Below, piece by piece: positions 1-9,089 of a stretch of 64,000 nt of DNA. The first letter of the stretch is position 1. Each line of letters begins with the position of its first letter. The stretch spans positions 434,001 through 498,000 of the forward strand of contig CBDIDG010000006.1 of assembly GCA_965277615.1 (NCBI GenBank), written 5' to 3'. Source of the DNA: Bog-532 sp965277615. Its GTDB lineage: Bacteria > Actinomycetota > Actinomycetes > Streptosporangiales > Streptosporangiaceae. Under the pieces are notes generated by a model, which worked only from the letters and a program-made list of their open reading frames with translations, made no database searches and was not told the DNA's origin. The translations under genes and the position numbers were made by a program.

Positions 1-1028
1 TCTCCCGGCAGCCGATCGGGGTCTCGGTCCTGGTCACCCCCTGGAACTTCCCGGCCGCAATGGCCACCCGCAAGCTGGGGCCGGCCCTAGCCGCCGGCTG
101 CTCGGTGGTGCTCAAGCCGGCCGAGGACACCCCGCTGACCGCGCTGGCCCTGGCCGCGCTGCTGGCGGAGGCGGGCGTGCCCGCCGGCGTGGTCAACGTG
201 GTAACGACGTCCCGGCCCGGCCCGGTGACCGCGGCCATGATGGCCGACCCCCGGGTGCGCAAGCTGTCCTTCACCGGCTCGACCGAGGTCGGGCGCCAGC
301 TGCTGCGCCAGGCCGCGGACACCGTGCTGAGCTGCTCGATGGAGCTGGGCGGCAATGCACCGTTCATCGTGTTCGACGACGCCGACCTGGACGCCGCCAT
401 CGAGGGCGCGCTGATCGCCAAGCTGCGCAACGGCGGCGAGGCCTGCACCGCGGCCAACCGCTTCTACGTGCACGAGGCGGTGGCGGCCGATTTCACCGCC
501 CGGCTGGCCGACCGGTTCGGCAAGCTCACCCTCGGCCCCGGCCTGGAGGAATCCACCGACATCGGGCCGCTGGTCAACGAGGCGACCCGGAGCAAGGTGG
601 CCTCGTTGGTAGACGGCGTGGAAGGCGACGGCGGCCAGATCGTGCTGGGCGGCTCGGCCCCGGACCGGCGCGGCTTCTACTACCAGCCAACCGTCATCGA
701 CCAGGTGCCGCCCTCGGCCGCGATCGCCGGCACCGAGATCTTCGGCCCGGTGGCGCCGGTGATCCGGTTCGCCGACGAGGCCGAGGCCGTGCGGTGGGCC
801 AACGCCACCGAGTATGGCCTGGTGTCCTACGTCTACACCCGTGACCTGCGGCGCGGCCTGCGGGTGTCGGAGGCCCTGGAGACCGGGATGGTCGGCCTGA
901 ACCGCGGCATCGTGTCCGATCCGGCCGCGCCGTTCGGCGGGGTCAAGCAGTCCGGGCTGGGCCGCGAGGGCGGTCACGACGGCCTGCTGGAGTACCTGGA
1001 AACGAAGTACATCGCCACCGATTGGTGA
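1..1028 (+). CDS. NAD(P)-dependent aldehyde dehydrogenase, probably succinate-semialdehyde dehydrogenase (5' end missing)
   Basis: The reading frame is already open at the left edge (frame beginning at base 3), so the N-terminus lies outside the window; the first ATG at 60 is internal. About 341 residues are visible, roughly the last two thirds to three quarters of a normal 450-480 residue enzyme. The cofactor-site motif TPWNFP is at the very start, the general-base glutamate is in ELGGNAP (codon 342-344), and the catalytic cysteine is in GEACTAANR (codon 444-446). The end PFGGVKQSGLGREGG matches GabD-type enzymes that oxidise succinate semialdehyde to succinate with NAD(P). Substrate is inferred from overall similarity; another short aldehyde is possible. 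It ends 47 bases before pafA on the same strand. It is not part of the usual proteasome neighbourhood, so it marks the left border of the rearranged block. Confidence 0.9.
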   Translation, partial: SRQPIGVSVLVTPWNFPAAMATRKLGPALAAGCSVVLKPAEDTPLTALALAALLAEAGVPAGVVNVVTTSRPGPVTAAMMADPRVRKLSFTGSTEVGRQLLRQAADTVLSCSMELGGNAPFIVFDDADLDAAIEGALIAKLRNGGEACTAANRFYVHEAVAADFTARLADRFGKLTLGPGLEESTDIGPLVNEATRSKVASLVDGVEGDGGQIVLGGSAPDRRGFYYQPTVIDQVPPSAAIAGTEIFGPVAPVIRFADEAEAVRWANATEYGLVSYVYTRDLRRGLRVSEALETGMVGLNRGIVSDPAAPFGGVKQSGLGREGGHDGLLEYLETKYIATDW

Positions 1029-1075
1029 TCGACACCGCGTCCAGTGTCGCCGGGAGCCGCCCAGGCACGTAGCCT

Positions 1076-2440
1076 GTGCCTGTGGACCGGCGCATCTTCG
1101 GGCTTGAGAACGAATACGGCGTGACATGCACCTTCCGTGGGCAGCGGCGGCTGTCACCGGATGAGGTGGCACGCTATCTGTTCCGCCGCGTGGTGTCATG
1201 GGGCCGGAGCAGCAACGTGTTCCTGCGCAACGGCGCCCGGCTCTACCTGGACGTCGGCAGCCATCCGGAGTACGCCACGCCCGAGTGCGACAACGTCACC
1301 GACTTGATCACGCACGACAAGGCGGGCGAGCGGATCCTGGAGGGCCTGCTCGTCGACGCGGACAAGCGGCTGCGCGAAGAGGGCATCGCCGGGGACATCT
1401 ACCTGTTCAAGAACAACACCGACTCGGCCGGCAACTCCTACGGCTGCCACGAGAACTACCTGGTCGGCCGGCACGGCGAGTTCGGCCGGCTGGCCGACAT
1501 CCTGATCCCGTTCCTGGTCACCCGGCAGGTCATCTGCGGCGCCGGCAAGGTGCTGCAGACGCCGCGCGGCGCGGTCTACTGCGTCAGCCAGCGGGCCGAG
1601 CACATCTGGGAAGGCGTGTCCTCGGCTACCACCCGATCCCGGCCGATCATCAACACCAGGGACGAGCCGCACGCGGACGCCGAGCGGTTCCGCCGCCTGC
1701 ACGTCATCGTGGGCGACTCGAACATGAGCGAGACCACCATGCTGCTCAAGGTGGGGTCGACCGACCTGGTGCTGCGGATGATCGAAGCCGGCACGGTGAT
1801 GCGCGACCTCACCCTGGACAACCCGATCCGGGCTATCCGTGAGGTCAGCCACGACATGACCGGGCGCAGCCGGGTCCGGCTGGCCAACGGCCGCGAGATG
1901 AGCGCGCTGGAGATCCAGCGCGAGTACCTGAACAAGGCGCTGGAGTTCACCAGCCGCAACGGCGCGGACGCCACCGCCGAGCGGGTGCTGGCCATGTGGG
2001 AGCGGGCGCTGGACTCGATCGAGAGCGGCAACCTGGACAAGGTGGCCCGGGAGATCGACTGGGTGACCAAGTACCAGCTCATCGAGCGGTACCGGGCCAA
2101 GCACGACCTGCCGCTGTCCTCGCCGCGGGTGGCCCAGCTCGACCTGGCCTACCACGACGTGCACCGCAGCCGCGGCCTGTACTACTTGCTGCAGCGCAAC
2201 GGCGCGGTCGACCGCGCCACCCGGGACCTGGACATCTTCGAGGCCAAGTCGGTCCCGCCGCAGACCACCCGGGCCCGGCTCCGAGGCGAGTTCATCCGGC
2301 GGGCGCAGGAGCGGCGGCGCGACTTCACTGTGGACTGGGTGCACCTGAAGCTCAACGACCAGGCCCAGCGGACCGTGTTGTGCAAGGACCCGTTCCGCTC
2401 GGTCGACGAGCGGGTCGAAAAGCTCATCGCCGGGATGTAG
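1076..2440 (+). CDS. pafA: Pup--protein ligase PafA
   Basis: PafA joins the C-terminal glutamate of the small protein Pup to lysines of target proteins with ATP, marking them for the actinobacterial proteasome. The protein has the carboxylate-amine ligase (glutamine-synthetase-like) fold signature: RRIFGLENEYGVT at the N-terminus with the Mg/ATP-binding glutamate, RLYLDVGSHPEYATPE with the catalytic aspartate, KNNTDSAGNSYGCHENY, and INTRDEPHAD. Length (454 aa, or 452 from the second in-frame GTG at 1082, which gives the usual VDRRIFG start) is normal. There is no strong Shine-Dalgarno for either start. Close relatives carry FKBP and pafBC right behind pafA; here a nucleotide-sugar dehydrogenase gene follows instead. 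The partner dop lies about 61 kb away at the right edge. Confidence 0.97.
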   Translation: MPVDRRIFGLENEYGVTCTFRGQRRLSPDEVARYLFRRVVSWGRSSNVFLRNGARLYLDVGSHPEYATPECDNVTDLITHDKAGERILEGLLVDADKRLREEGIAGDIYLFKNNTDSAGNSYGCHENYLVGRHGEFGRLADILIPFLVTRQVICGAGKVLQTPRGAVYCVSQRAEHIWEGVSSATTRSRPIINTRDEPHADAERFRRLHVIVGDSNMSETTMLLKVGSTDLVLRMIEAGTVMRDLTLDNPIRAIREVSHDMTGRSRVRLANGREMSALEIQREYLNKALEFTSRNGADATAERVLAMWERALDSIESGNLDKVAREIDWVTKYQLIERYRAKHDLPLSSPRVAQLDLAYHDVHRSRGLYYLLQRNGAVDRATRDLDIFEAKSVPPQTTRARLRGEFIRRAQERRRDFTVDWVHLKLNDQAQRTVLCKDPFRSVDERVEKLIAGM

Positions 2441-2554
2441 GCCGCTGGCCACGACATCGTGGCCATAACGGTATTGGTGTATGCCGGCGAAGCCCGCACT
2501 AGGAAAATACCGTGTGGGTATATTCACCTTGGCCCGCTCGGAAGGACATGCCCG

Positions 2555-3757
2555 GTGACCACACGCGACTTTGAGCTGGACGCGGTGGTCATCGGTGGCT
2601 GCGGGCACGTCGGCCTCCCGCTGGCGATCGCGCTGGCCAGCCGGGACACCAAGGTCGGCATCTACGACGTGAGCCAGACGGCGGTGGACACGGTCAACGC
2701 CGGCCAGCTTCCGTTCGCCGAGCCCGGGGCGGCGGAGCCGCTGCGGACGGGCCTGGCGGCGGGCCGGCTGCGGGCGTCGGCGGACCCGGCCATCGTCGGC
2801 ACGGCCGAGCACGTGATCGTGGTCATCGGCACCCCGGTCGACGAGCACCTCAACCCCGAACCCGACGCCATCCCGAACGCGCTCGGCGGCTTTGCTCCCT
2901 ACCTGCGGGACGGGCAGATCCTCATCCTGCGCAGCACCGTCTACCCGGGGGTCACGGCGCTGGTGGAGAAGACCATCGCCGCCCTCGGCACCGACATTGA
3001 CGTGGCCTTCTGCCCCGAGCGCATCGCCGAGGGCCACGCCATGACCGAGCTGTTCGAGCTGCCGCAGATGATCTCGGCCCGGACCGCGCGTGGCGTGGAG
3101 CGGGCCAGCGCCCTGTTCGGCCGGCTGACCAGCCAGCTGGTCGTGCTGACCCCGGAGGAAGCCGAGCTGGCCAAGCTGTTCATCAACACCTGGCGGTACA
3201 TCAAGTTCGCCACCGCCAACCAGCTGTACATGATGGCCAACGACCGGGGCCTGGACTTCGAGCGGATCCGGCAGGGCATGGGAGCTGACTACCCGCGCGC
3301 GGCCGACATGCCGGCCGCGGGCTTCGCCGCCGGGCCCTGCCTGTTCAAGGACACCATGCAGCTCGCGGCGTACAACTACAACAACTTCGCCCTCGGCCAC
3401 ACCGCGATGGCCATCAACGAGGGCATGCCGCTGTACCTGATGCACCGCCTGGAGCAGCGCTACGACCTGGCCGCCATGACCGTCGGCATCTGCGGCATGG
3501 CCTTCAAGGGCGGCTCGGACGACACCCGGTCCAGCCTGTCCTACAAGCTCAAGCGGATCCTGGCCTTCAAGGCGGCCGCGGTGCTGTGCACCGACCCGTA
3601 CGTGACCACCGATCCGGCCCTGCGGCCGCTGCCGGAGGTCATCGAGCAGGCCGACCTGCTGGTGATCGCCGCGCCGCACCCGGAGTACCGCACGCTGGCC
3701 ACGGCCAAGCCCGTGGCCGACATCTGGAACGTCCGGGGTGAGGGCGTACAGATATGA
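2555..3757 (+). CDS. Nucleotide-sugar dehydrogenase (UDP-glucose/GDP-mannose dehydrogenase family)
   Basis: Family members oxidise C6 of a UDP- or GDP-sugar to the uronic acid with two NAD+, feeding surface polysaccharide synthesis. The N-terminal Rossmann motif GGCGHVGLPLA is at residues 14-24. CPERIAEGHA lies in the middle, and the presumed thiohemiacetal cysteine is Cys262 in AGPCLFKDT, followed by the C-terminal UDP-binding region ending near residue 400. I place the start at GTG 2555 because GGAAGGA (2540-2546) is well spaced and the Rossmann strand follows directly; an upstream in-frame ATG at 2459 would add 32 unlikely residues. The gene heads a tightly coupled set, since its TGA overlaps the next ATG (ATGA at 3754). 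GPCLFKDT differs from the GGxCxPKD form of typical UDP-glucose dehydrogenases, so the sugar substrate is open. Confidence 0.88.
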   Translation: MTTRDFELDAVVIGGCGHVGLPLAIALASRDTKVGIYDVSQTAVDTVNAGQLPFAEPGAAEPLRTGLAAGRLRASADPAIVGTAEHVIVVIGTPVDEHLNPEPDAIPNALGGFAPYLRDGQILILRSTVYPGVTALVEKTIAALGTDIDVAFCPERIAEGHAMTELFELPQMISARTARGVERASALFGRLTSQLVVLTPEEAELAKLFINTWRYIKFATANQLYMMANDRGLDFERIRQGMGADYPRAADMPAAGFAAGPCLFKDTMQLAAYNYNNFALGHTAMAINEGMPLYLMHRLEQRYDLAAMTVGICGMAFKGGSDDTRSSLSYKLKRILAFKAAAVLCTDPYVTTDPALRPLPEVIEQADLLVIAAPHPEYRTLATAKPVADIWNVRGEGVQI

Positions 3758-4527
3758 GCGGTGAACGCCCCCGCGTGTCGATCGTCATGCCGGCCTACAA
3801 CGAGGACGAGCAGATCGTCCCGATCCTGGACCGGCTGTTCGAGTCGGTGCGGCTCCCGTGCGAGGTGCTGGTCGTGGTGGACACCCCGGCCGACACCACG
3901 ATCGGCGTGGTCCAGGAGTACGCGGTCAAGGAGCCGCGGTTGCGCTGCCTGGTCAACACGTACGGGCCCGGGCCGGCCAACGCGATCAGGTTCGGTATCG
4001 ACGTGGCCGCGGCCCCGGTCACCGTGGTCACCATGGCCGACGGCTGCGACGACGCCCGGCAGATCGACGAGCTGGCCCGCCTGGTGGAGCGCGGCGTGGC
4101 CGTCGCCGCCGCGTCCCGCTACATGGCCGGCGGACAGCAGGTGGGCGGCCCGGTCCTGAAGGGCACGATGTCCCGGATGGCGGGCCGGTCGCTGCGGCTG
4201 CTGGCCCACGTCGGGACCCGGGACGCGACCAACTCGTTCAAGGCCTACGCGACCGACTTCGTCCGCGAGGTCGGCATCGACTCCCGGGACGGCTTCGAGA
4301 TCGGCATCGAGCTCACGGCCAAGGCCAAGCGGCTCGGCCGGCCGGTGGCCGAGATCCCGACGATCTGGCTGGACCGGCAGGCCGGGGTATCCAACTTCAA
4401 CGTCGCGAAGTGGATCCCCAGCTACCTGCGCTGGTACAAGTTCGCGTTCGGGCCGCGGCTGACCGCGGATCAGCTACGGGACCGGATCTCCGGGCCACCG
4501 TCACCAGAAGAAACCCGAGGCAAGTGA
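3754..4527 (+). CDS. Family 2 glycosyltransferase (dolichol-phosphate-mannose-synthase-like)
   Basis: This is a single GT-A domain of 257 residues without obvious membrane helices. RVSIVMPAYNEDEQI at the N-terminus is the nucleotide-sugar binding strand of GT2 enzymes, and ADGCDD (near residue 95) takes the place of the metal-binding DxD. A later FKAYATDF / DGFEIGIEL stretch resembles polyprenyl-phosphate sugar synthases. Such enzymes move a sugar from a nucleotide donor to a lipid or protein acceptor on the cytoplasmic side, often to build a polyprenyl-phosphate-sugar used by GT-C enzymes outside. That fits the five large membrane proteins downstream, but acceptor and donor are inferred. It is translationally coupled on both sides, by ATGA with the dehydrogenase and TGATG with the epimerase. 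Confidence 0.88.
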   Translation: MSGERPRVSIVMPAYNEDEQIVPILDRLFESVRLPCEVLVVVDTPADTTIGVVQEYAVKEPRLRCLVNTYGPGPANAIRFGIDVAAAPVTVVTMADGCDDARQIDELARLVERGVAVAAASRYMAGGQQVGGPVLKGTMSRMAGRSLRLLAHVGTRDATNSFKAYATDFVREVGIDSRDGFEIGIELTAKAKRLGRPVAEIPTIWLDRQAGVSNFNVAKWIPSYLRWYKFAFGPRLTADQLRDRISGPPSPEETRGK

Positions 4528-5552
4528 TGGAAAAAGTTCTGGTCAGCGGATCGGCCGGCTTCATCGGCGGGTACGTCGTCGAGGAACTGCTGCGGCGTGG
4601 CTACGCCGTGGTGGGCGTGGACAACTTCTCCAAGTACGGCAAGGTGCGCAAGTCCTACGACGACCACCCGCGCTACGAACTGGTCGAGGGCGACGCCCGT
4701 GACGTGGAGCTGATGACCCGCCTGCTCTCCGACTGCGATCACTTCATCGCGGGCGCGGCCATGATCGGCGGGATCTCCTACTTCCACACCTACCCCTACG
4801 ACCTGCTGGCCACGAACGAGCGGATCATCGCCTCGTCCTGCGACGCGGCCATCGCGGCCCACCGCGACGGTCGGCTGCGCAAGGTCACCTACCTGTCGTC
4901 CTCGATGGTCTTCGAGGGCGCGTCCGACTGGCCGTCGTATGAGGGCCAGCAGCGGGAGATCCCCCCGCCGCTGTCCTCCTACGGCTTCCAGAAGCTGGCC
5001 GTGGAGTACTTCGCCCAAGCCGCCTGGGACCAGTACCAGCTGCCGTTCACGATCGCCCGCCCGTTCAACTGCGTGGGGATCGGCGAGAGCCGGGCGCTGG
5101 GCGACGAGGAGATCCTCTCGGGCAACGTCCGGCTGGCCATGAGCCACGTCGTGCCCGACCTGGTCCAGAAGGTCCTCCGGGGTCAGGACCCGCTGCACGT
5201 CCTGGGCTCGGGCGACCAGGTCCGACACTACACCTACGGCGGTGACCTGGCCGTCGGCATCGTGACCGCGATGGCGCACCCCGACGCGACCGGCGAAGAC
5301 TTCAACCTGTCCACCCCCGAGAGCACCACGGTCCGCCAGCTGGCCGAGGTCATCTGGCGCAAGGTCAAGGGCGACGGGGTACCGCTGCGGATCGAGCACG
5401 ACGACCCATTCGCCTACGACGTCCAGCGGCGGATCCCGGACGTGGGCAAGGCCAAGCGCATCCTCGGCTTCGAGGCCGCTACGTCCCTGGACGAGATGCT
5501 GGACGAGGTCATCCCCTGGATCCGGGGCGCGATTGAGGTCGGCAGCATCTGA
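4527..5552 (+). CDS. NAD-dependent epimerase/dehydratase (extended SDR)
   Basis: The 341-residue protein begins MEKVLVSGSAGFIGGYVVEE, the GxxGxxG Rossmann motif of extended short-chain dehydrogenases, and carries the catalytic YxxxK as YGFQK (Tyr152, Lys156) with a YLSSSMVF serine strand ahead of it. VRHYTYGGDLAVGI and FNLSTPESTTVRQLAEVIW are typical of nucleotide-sugar epimerases. It presumably epimerises or dehydrates the nucleotide sugar handled by the two preceding genes. ATG 4527 overlaps the previous TGA by one base, so the three genes should be cotranslated. A much longer frame open from 3858 is only the shadow of the GT2 gene. Its TGA at 5550-5552 overlaps a possible CTG start of the next gene. 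Confidence 0.9.
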   Translation: MEKVLVSGSAGFIGGYVVEELLRRGYAVVGVDNFSKYGKVRKSYDDHPRYELVEGDARDVELMTRLLSDCDHFIAGAAMIGGISYFHTYPYDLLATNERIIASSCDAAIAAHRDGRLRKVTYLSSSMVFEGASDWPSYEGQQREIPPPLSSYGFQKLAVEYFAQAAWDQYQLPFTIARPFNCVGIGESRALGDEEILSGNVRLAMSHVVPDLVQKVLRGQDPLHVLGSGDQVRHYTYGGDLAVGIVTAMAHPDATGEDFNLSTPESTTVRQLAEVIWRKVKGDGVPLRIEHDDPFAYDVQRRIPDVGKAKRILGFEAATSLDEMLDEVIPWIRGAIEVGSI

Positions 5553-7195
5553 ACGAGAGTCTGCACTGGCGCCGGGCGGCGGCGTGGGCGGCCGGCGTCA
5601 TCGTCGCGGCCGTCTTGCTGTTCCTGGGCTACCTGTTTCAGTCCCGGCAGGTCGCGGCCGGTTCGGACGGCGCGTCGATCGCGCTGCAGGGCTGGGCCCT
5701 GCGGCACGGCCACCTGCTGCTGCCCGGCTGGACCGTCTCGGACGTGTCCTTCTACCTCACCGAGCTGCCGCAGTACGCCCTGATCGAGGCGGTGCGCGGG
5801 CTCAGCCCGGATGTCGTGCACGTGGCCGGGGCGATGACCTACGTCCTGGTCCTGCTGCTGGCCGCGTGGCTGGCGAAAGGTAGCGCCCGCGGCCGTGCCG
5901 CCCTCGGGCGCCTGCTGGTGGTGGCCTTCATCATGCTGGCCCCGGCGGCCGGCGCCGACTACACGCTGCTCATGAGCCCCGATCACTACGGCAGCGCGGT
6001 GCCCGTGCTGCTGGCCTGGCTGGCCATCGACCGGCTGCCGGACGCTGAGGGCGGGGCCCGCTGGTACCGGCCGGTTGCGGTCGGCCTGCTGCTGACCTGG
6101 GGCCAGGTCTCCGACAGCCTGGTCCTGGTCACCGGCGTCGTCCCGATCGTGGTCGCGGCCGGGTCCCGGGCCGGAGTGCGGTTCTGGCGCCGGGAGGCCG
6201 GTGGCGGCGGCGACGCCTGGCTGGCGGCGGCCGCGATCATCTCGACTGGGCTGGCCCGGGCGGTCATGGCACTGATCCGGGCGGCCGGTGGCTACCAGGA
6301 ACAGCCGGTGGGGACCAAGTTCTCCGGTCTGGGCGGGCTGCCGCATCACCTCGCCCTGACCGGGCAGGGGCTGCTCACCCTGTTCGGAGCCGACTTCTTC
6401 AGCCCGCAGTCCGGGCCGGACGTGGCCTTCGCCGCCCTGCACCTGGTCGGGGTGGCCGCAGTGGCGCTGGCCTTGGTGCTGGCCCTGGCTAAGCTGGGCC
6501 GCGATCGCGACCTCGTCGTCCCCGGCCTGGCCGTCGCGATCGTGTTCAACATCGTGACCTTCGTGCCGAGCCTGTTCGTCCAGGACCTGAAGAGCGCCCG
6601 GGAGATCTCCGCGGTCCTCCCGTTCGGCGCCATCCTGGCCGCCCGCCTCCTGATCACTGCCCGCAGCCCCGCCCCACCCGCCACAGGAACCTCACCCACC
6701 ACAGGCACCTCCCACGCCACATCCGTTTCGCGAGTCGCGGTGGCAACTCTGGCCGCTGGCGTGCTCGTGTTCGCCGCGGAACTCGGCTACCAGGCCGCCC
6801 AGCCCAGCGCCCCGGCCCAGAATCAGTCGCTGGCCGACTGGCTGGTGGCCCGCCATCTGACCGCGGGTCTGGCCCCCGACTACTGGGTGGCCAACGCGAC
6901 CACGGTCGCCAGCGGCGGCCGGGTCACCATCCGGCAGGCGGCGCAGAGCGGTCAGACTCTGTACTTTCCGCAGCCGCGCGAGCTGAACTCCGGCTGGTAC
7001 ACCCCGGCCCGCCACGACCCCCGCTTTGTGGCCGTCGCCCTCAGCCGGCCGAACGCCGCCGCCTACCTGGCCGCCGCGGCGCACACGTTCGGTGTCCCGG
7101 CCCAGACGCTGCACCCGGCCGGGTACACCGTGCTGGTGTGGCCGGTTAACCTCCTGACCAAGCTCCAGGGAACCGCGCCCGCCGCTTCCGGATAA
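5549..7195 (+). CDS. Polytopic membrane protein, GT-C-like, paralogue 1 of 3
   Basis: I do not recognise a named family with certainty. The protein (about 548 aa) has roughly nine hydrophobic segments, a short conserved first loop (GSDGASIALQGW, then SDVSFYLTELPQY) and a C-terminal extracytoplasmic-looking part with LADWLVARHLTAGL, DYWVANATTV and HPAGYTVLVW. An acidic first outer loop followed by many helices resembles GT-C glycosyltransferases that use polyprenyl-linked sugars; this is inference. The first ATG/GTG/TTG in frame is TTG 5615, inside the first membrane helix. CTG 5549 gives a complete helix, overlaps the previous stop as CTGA and has GAGGT (5535-5539) nine bases upstream, so I start there. 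A Thr/Pro-rich repeat insert lies near 6660-6720. Confidence 0.75.
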   Translation: MNESLHWRRAAAWAAGVIVAAVLLFLGYLFQSRQVAAGSDGASIALQGWALRHGHLLLPGWTVSDVSFYLTELPQYALIEAVRGLSPDVVHVAGAMTYVLVLLLAAWLAKGSARGRAALGRLLVVAFIMLAPAAGADYTLLMSPDHYGSAVPVLLAWLAIDRLPDAEGGARWYRPVAVGLLLTWGQVSDSLVLVTGVVPIVVAAGSRAGVRFWRREAGGGGDAWLAAAAIISTGLARAVMALIRAAGGYQEQPVGTKFSGLGGLPHHLALTGQGLLTLFGADFFSPQSGPDVAFAALHLVGVAAVALALVLALAKLGRDRDLVVPGLAVAIVFNIVTFVPSLFVQDLKSAREISAVLPFGAILAARLLITARSPAPPATGTSPTTGTSHATSVSRVAVATLAAGVLVFAAELGYQAAQPSAPAQNQSLADWLVARHLTAGLAPDYWVANATTVASGGRVTIRQAAQSGQTLYFPQPRELNSGWYTPARHDPRFVAVALSRPNAAAYLAAAAHTFGVPAQTLHPAGYTVLVWPVNLLTKLQGTAPAASG

Positions 7196-7265
7196 GTGCG
7201 TTGCGTTATTAAAAAATTGCAATGAGCGACGATCGGCTGGTCCGGGCCACTATCGTCGTGTCGTC

Positions 7266-9032
7266 TTGAGCTCATACGACCGGGTGGCGCCGGCCGGACG
7301 CGGGCCCCACGCCGCGTCCGCCGTCACGGCACCAGATGACACGCGGCCCGCAGCCGCTACTTCAGGTAATCATGCACGTGCTCGGAGTACCCGATGGGCG
7401 CTGGTGCTGCTGTGCGGCCTGGGCGCGCTAGGCCTGTTCTTCGGCTACTACCTGCAGTCCCGTACCGTGGCCGTCCGGTCCGACGGTGGCTCGGTGGCCC
7501 TGCAGGCCTGGGACATGCTGCACGGCAACCTCCTGCTCCGGCACTGGCACATGTCCGACGTATCGTTCTGGTCCACCGAGCTGATGCAGTACGCCCTGCT
7601 GGAAGCGGTGCACGGGCTCGGTCCCGGTGTGGTCCACCTGGGCGGCGCGATGACCTACACCCTGCTGCTGGTGCTGGCCGCCATGCTGGCCGCGGGCCGC
7701 GCCACCGGCCGGGAGGCCCTGGTCCGGGTGCTGATCGTGCTGGCGATCATGGTGGCCCCGGCCGCCGCGGCCAGCCCCACCCTGCTGCTCACCCCCGACC
7801 ACCTGGGCAGCGCGGTCCCGGTGCTGCTGGCCTGGCTGGCCGTGGACCGTCTGACCCCATCCGGGCCGGCTGAGCACGGGCTGGCTGCGCATCGCGTGGT
7901 TTGCTGGCTGCTGCCGGTGCTGGTCATGCTGCTGCTGACCTGGGGCCAGGTGGCCGACAGCCTGGTCCTGCTCACCGGGGCCGCCCCGATGGCCGCGGCC
8001 TGCGGGATCCGCGCCGCGGTCCGGCTGCGGCACCGCCCGCCCGGCTCGTTCCCGTGGCTGGAGGTTCGGCTGGGCGCTGCGGCCGTCCTCTCGGCCGGGC
8101 TCGCGTACGGCGCCGAGGCGCTGATCCGGGTCAGCGGCGGCTACGTACTGCAGCCGGTGGCCACCACGCTCGTCCGCCGGTCCGAGCTTGTCCACGTGGT
8201 CAAGCTCACCGTGCTGGGCGTGGCCGCCCTGTTCGGGGTGTCGTTTTCCGGCTCTCCGTCCCGGCCCGAGCTGTTCTTCTCCGCGGTCCACCTGGTCACC
8301 CTGCTCGCGGTGGCGGTCGCGGGCCTGCTCGCGCTGACCCGGCTCGGCCGCGCCGGTGACCTGATGATCGGTGGCCTGGCCCTGGGCATCGTGATCAACG
8401 TGGCCGCCTACGTCACCACCCCGTACGCGCAGAACCTGCTCAGCACCCGGGAGCTGGCCGCGGTGCTGCCGTTCGGCGCGGTGCTGGCCGGGCGCCAGCT
8501 GGCTGGTCCGCTGGCCGGTTCGCTGGCCAGTCCGCTGGCTGGTCCACTGGTCTGGGCCCGTCGGCTCCGGGGCCGGCCGCTCCGGGCTGGCTTGCTGGCC
8601 GTGCTGGCCACCGTGCTGCTGCTGGATGTGACCGCCCTCGGCTACCACGCCGCCCAGCCCGCCCGGCCCGCCGACAACCAGGTCCTGGCCAACTGGCTGG
8701 TCACCCACCACCTGACCGCCGGATTGTCCACCGACTACTGGGTGGCCAACAGCACCACGCTGGACGCGAACGGCCAGGTCACCGTGCGGCAGATCTCGAT
8801 CAACCACCACTGGCGGCTGGCCCGGCCGGTCACCTGGGGCAACCGCAGCGACTGGTACGACCCCAAGCAGTACCGCGCGACGTTTATCGTGGTGGACGAT
8901 GCGCGGCCCGGGGCCTGGATCGCGGAGTGGCACGGCGCGGTGCATGCGTTCGGGCGTCCAGCCCGGACATTGCACCCGGATGGCTACACCGTGTTGGTTT
9001 GGCATCGGAATCTGCTAGCCGGCATTCGGTAG
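7266..9032 (+). CDS. Polytopic membrane protein, GT-C-like, paralogue 2 of 3
   Basis: This 588-residue protein is clearly homologous along its length to the genes before and after it. It shares VALQAWDMLHGNLLL, SDVSFWSTELMQY, AMTYTLLLVLAAMLA, the AVLPFGAVLAGR helix, the outer HHLTAGLSTDYWVANSTT region and HPDGYTVLVW. It has about ten hydrophobic stretches and a roughly 40-residue Arg/Ala-rich cytoplasmic N-terminus. The start used is TTG 7266, which has no convincing Shine-Dalgarno and is the weak point of the model. The 70-base gap to the previous gene holds an unusual AT patch (7205-7222) that may be a promoter. A Leu-Ala-Gly-Pro-rich stretch made of roughly 12-base DNA repeats lies at 8500-8560, in the same linker where the other paralogues carry different repeats. 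Likely role: transfer of lipid-linked sugars at the membrane, by inference only. Confidence 0.78.
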   Translation: MSSYDRVAPAGRGPHAASAVTAPDDTRPAAATSGNHARARSTRWALVLLCGLGALGLFFGYYLQSRTVAVRSDGGSVALQAWDMLHGNLLLRHWHMSDVSFWSTELMQYALLEAVHGLGPGVVHLGGAMTYTLLLVLAAMLAAGRATGREALVRVLIVLAIMVAPAAAASPTLLLTPDHLGSAVPVLLAWLAVDRLTPSGPAEHGLAAHRVVCWLLPVLVMLLLTWGQVADSLVLLTGAAPMAAACGIRAAVRLRHRPPGSFPWLEVRLGAAAVLSAGLAYGAEALIRVSGGYVLQPVATTLVRRSELVHVVKLTVLGVAALFGVSFSGSPSRPELFFSAVHLVTLLAVAVAGLLALTRLGRAGDLMIGGLALGIVINVAAYVTTPYAQNLLSTRELAAVLPFGAVLAGRQLAGPLAGSLASPLAGPLVWARRLRGRPLRAGLLAVLATVLLLDVTALGYHAAQPARPADNQVLANWLVTHHLTAGLSTDYWVANSTTLDANGQVTVRQISINHHWRLARPVTWGNRSDWYDPKQYRATFIVVDDARPGAWIAEWHGAVHAFGRPARTLHPDGYTVLVWHRNLLAGIR

Positions 9033-9089
9033 CGTTGTCTCCCAGTAGGCTGGCGTGGCTCTAACCGCCCATAGCGAGGTCAATACACC

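Noticed and set aside
1196..3679. Long minus-strand open frame of 827 codons opposite pafA and the sugar dehydrogenase
   Set aside because: It is His/Gln/Gly/Val-rich, the usual antisense shadow of high-GC genes; both plus-strand genes have clear family motifs.
3858..4526. Possible N-terminal extension of the epimerase
   Set aside because: The added part is the out-of-frame GT2 gene. ATG 4527 starts directly with the Rossmann motif and overlaps the upstream stop.
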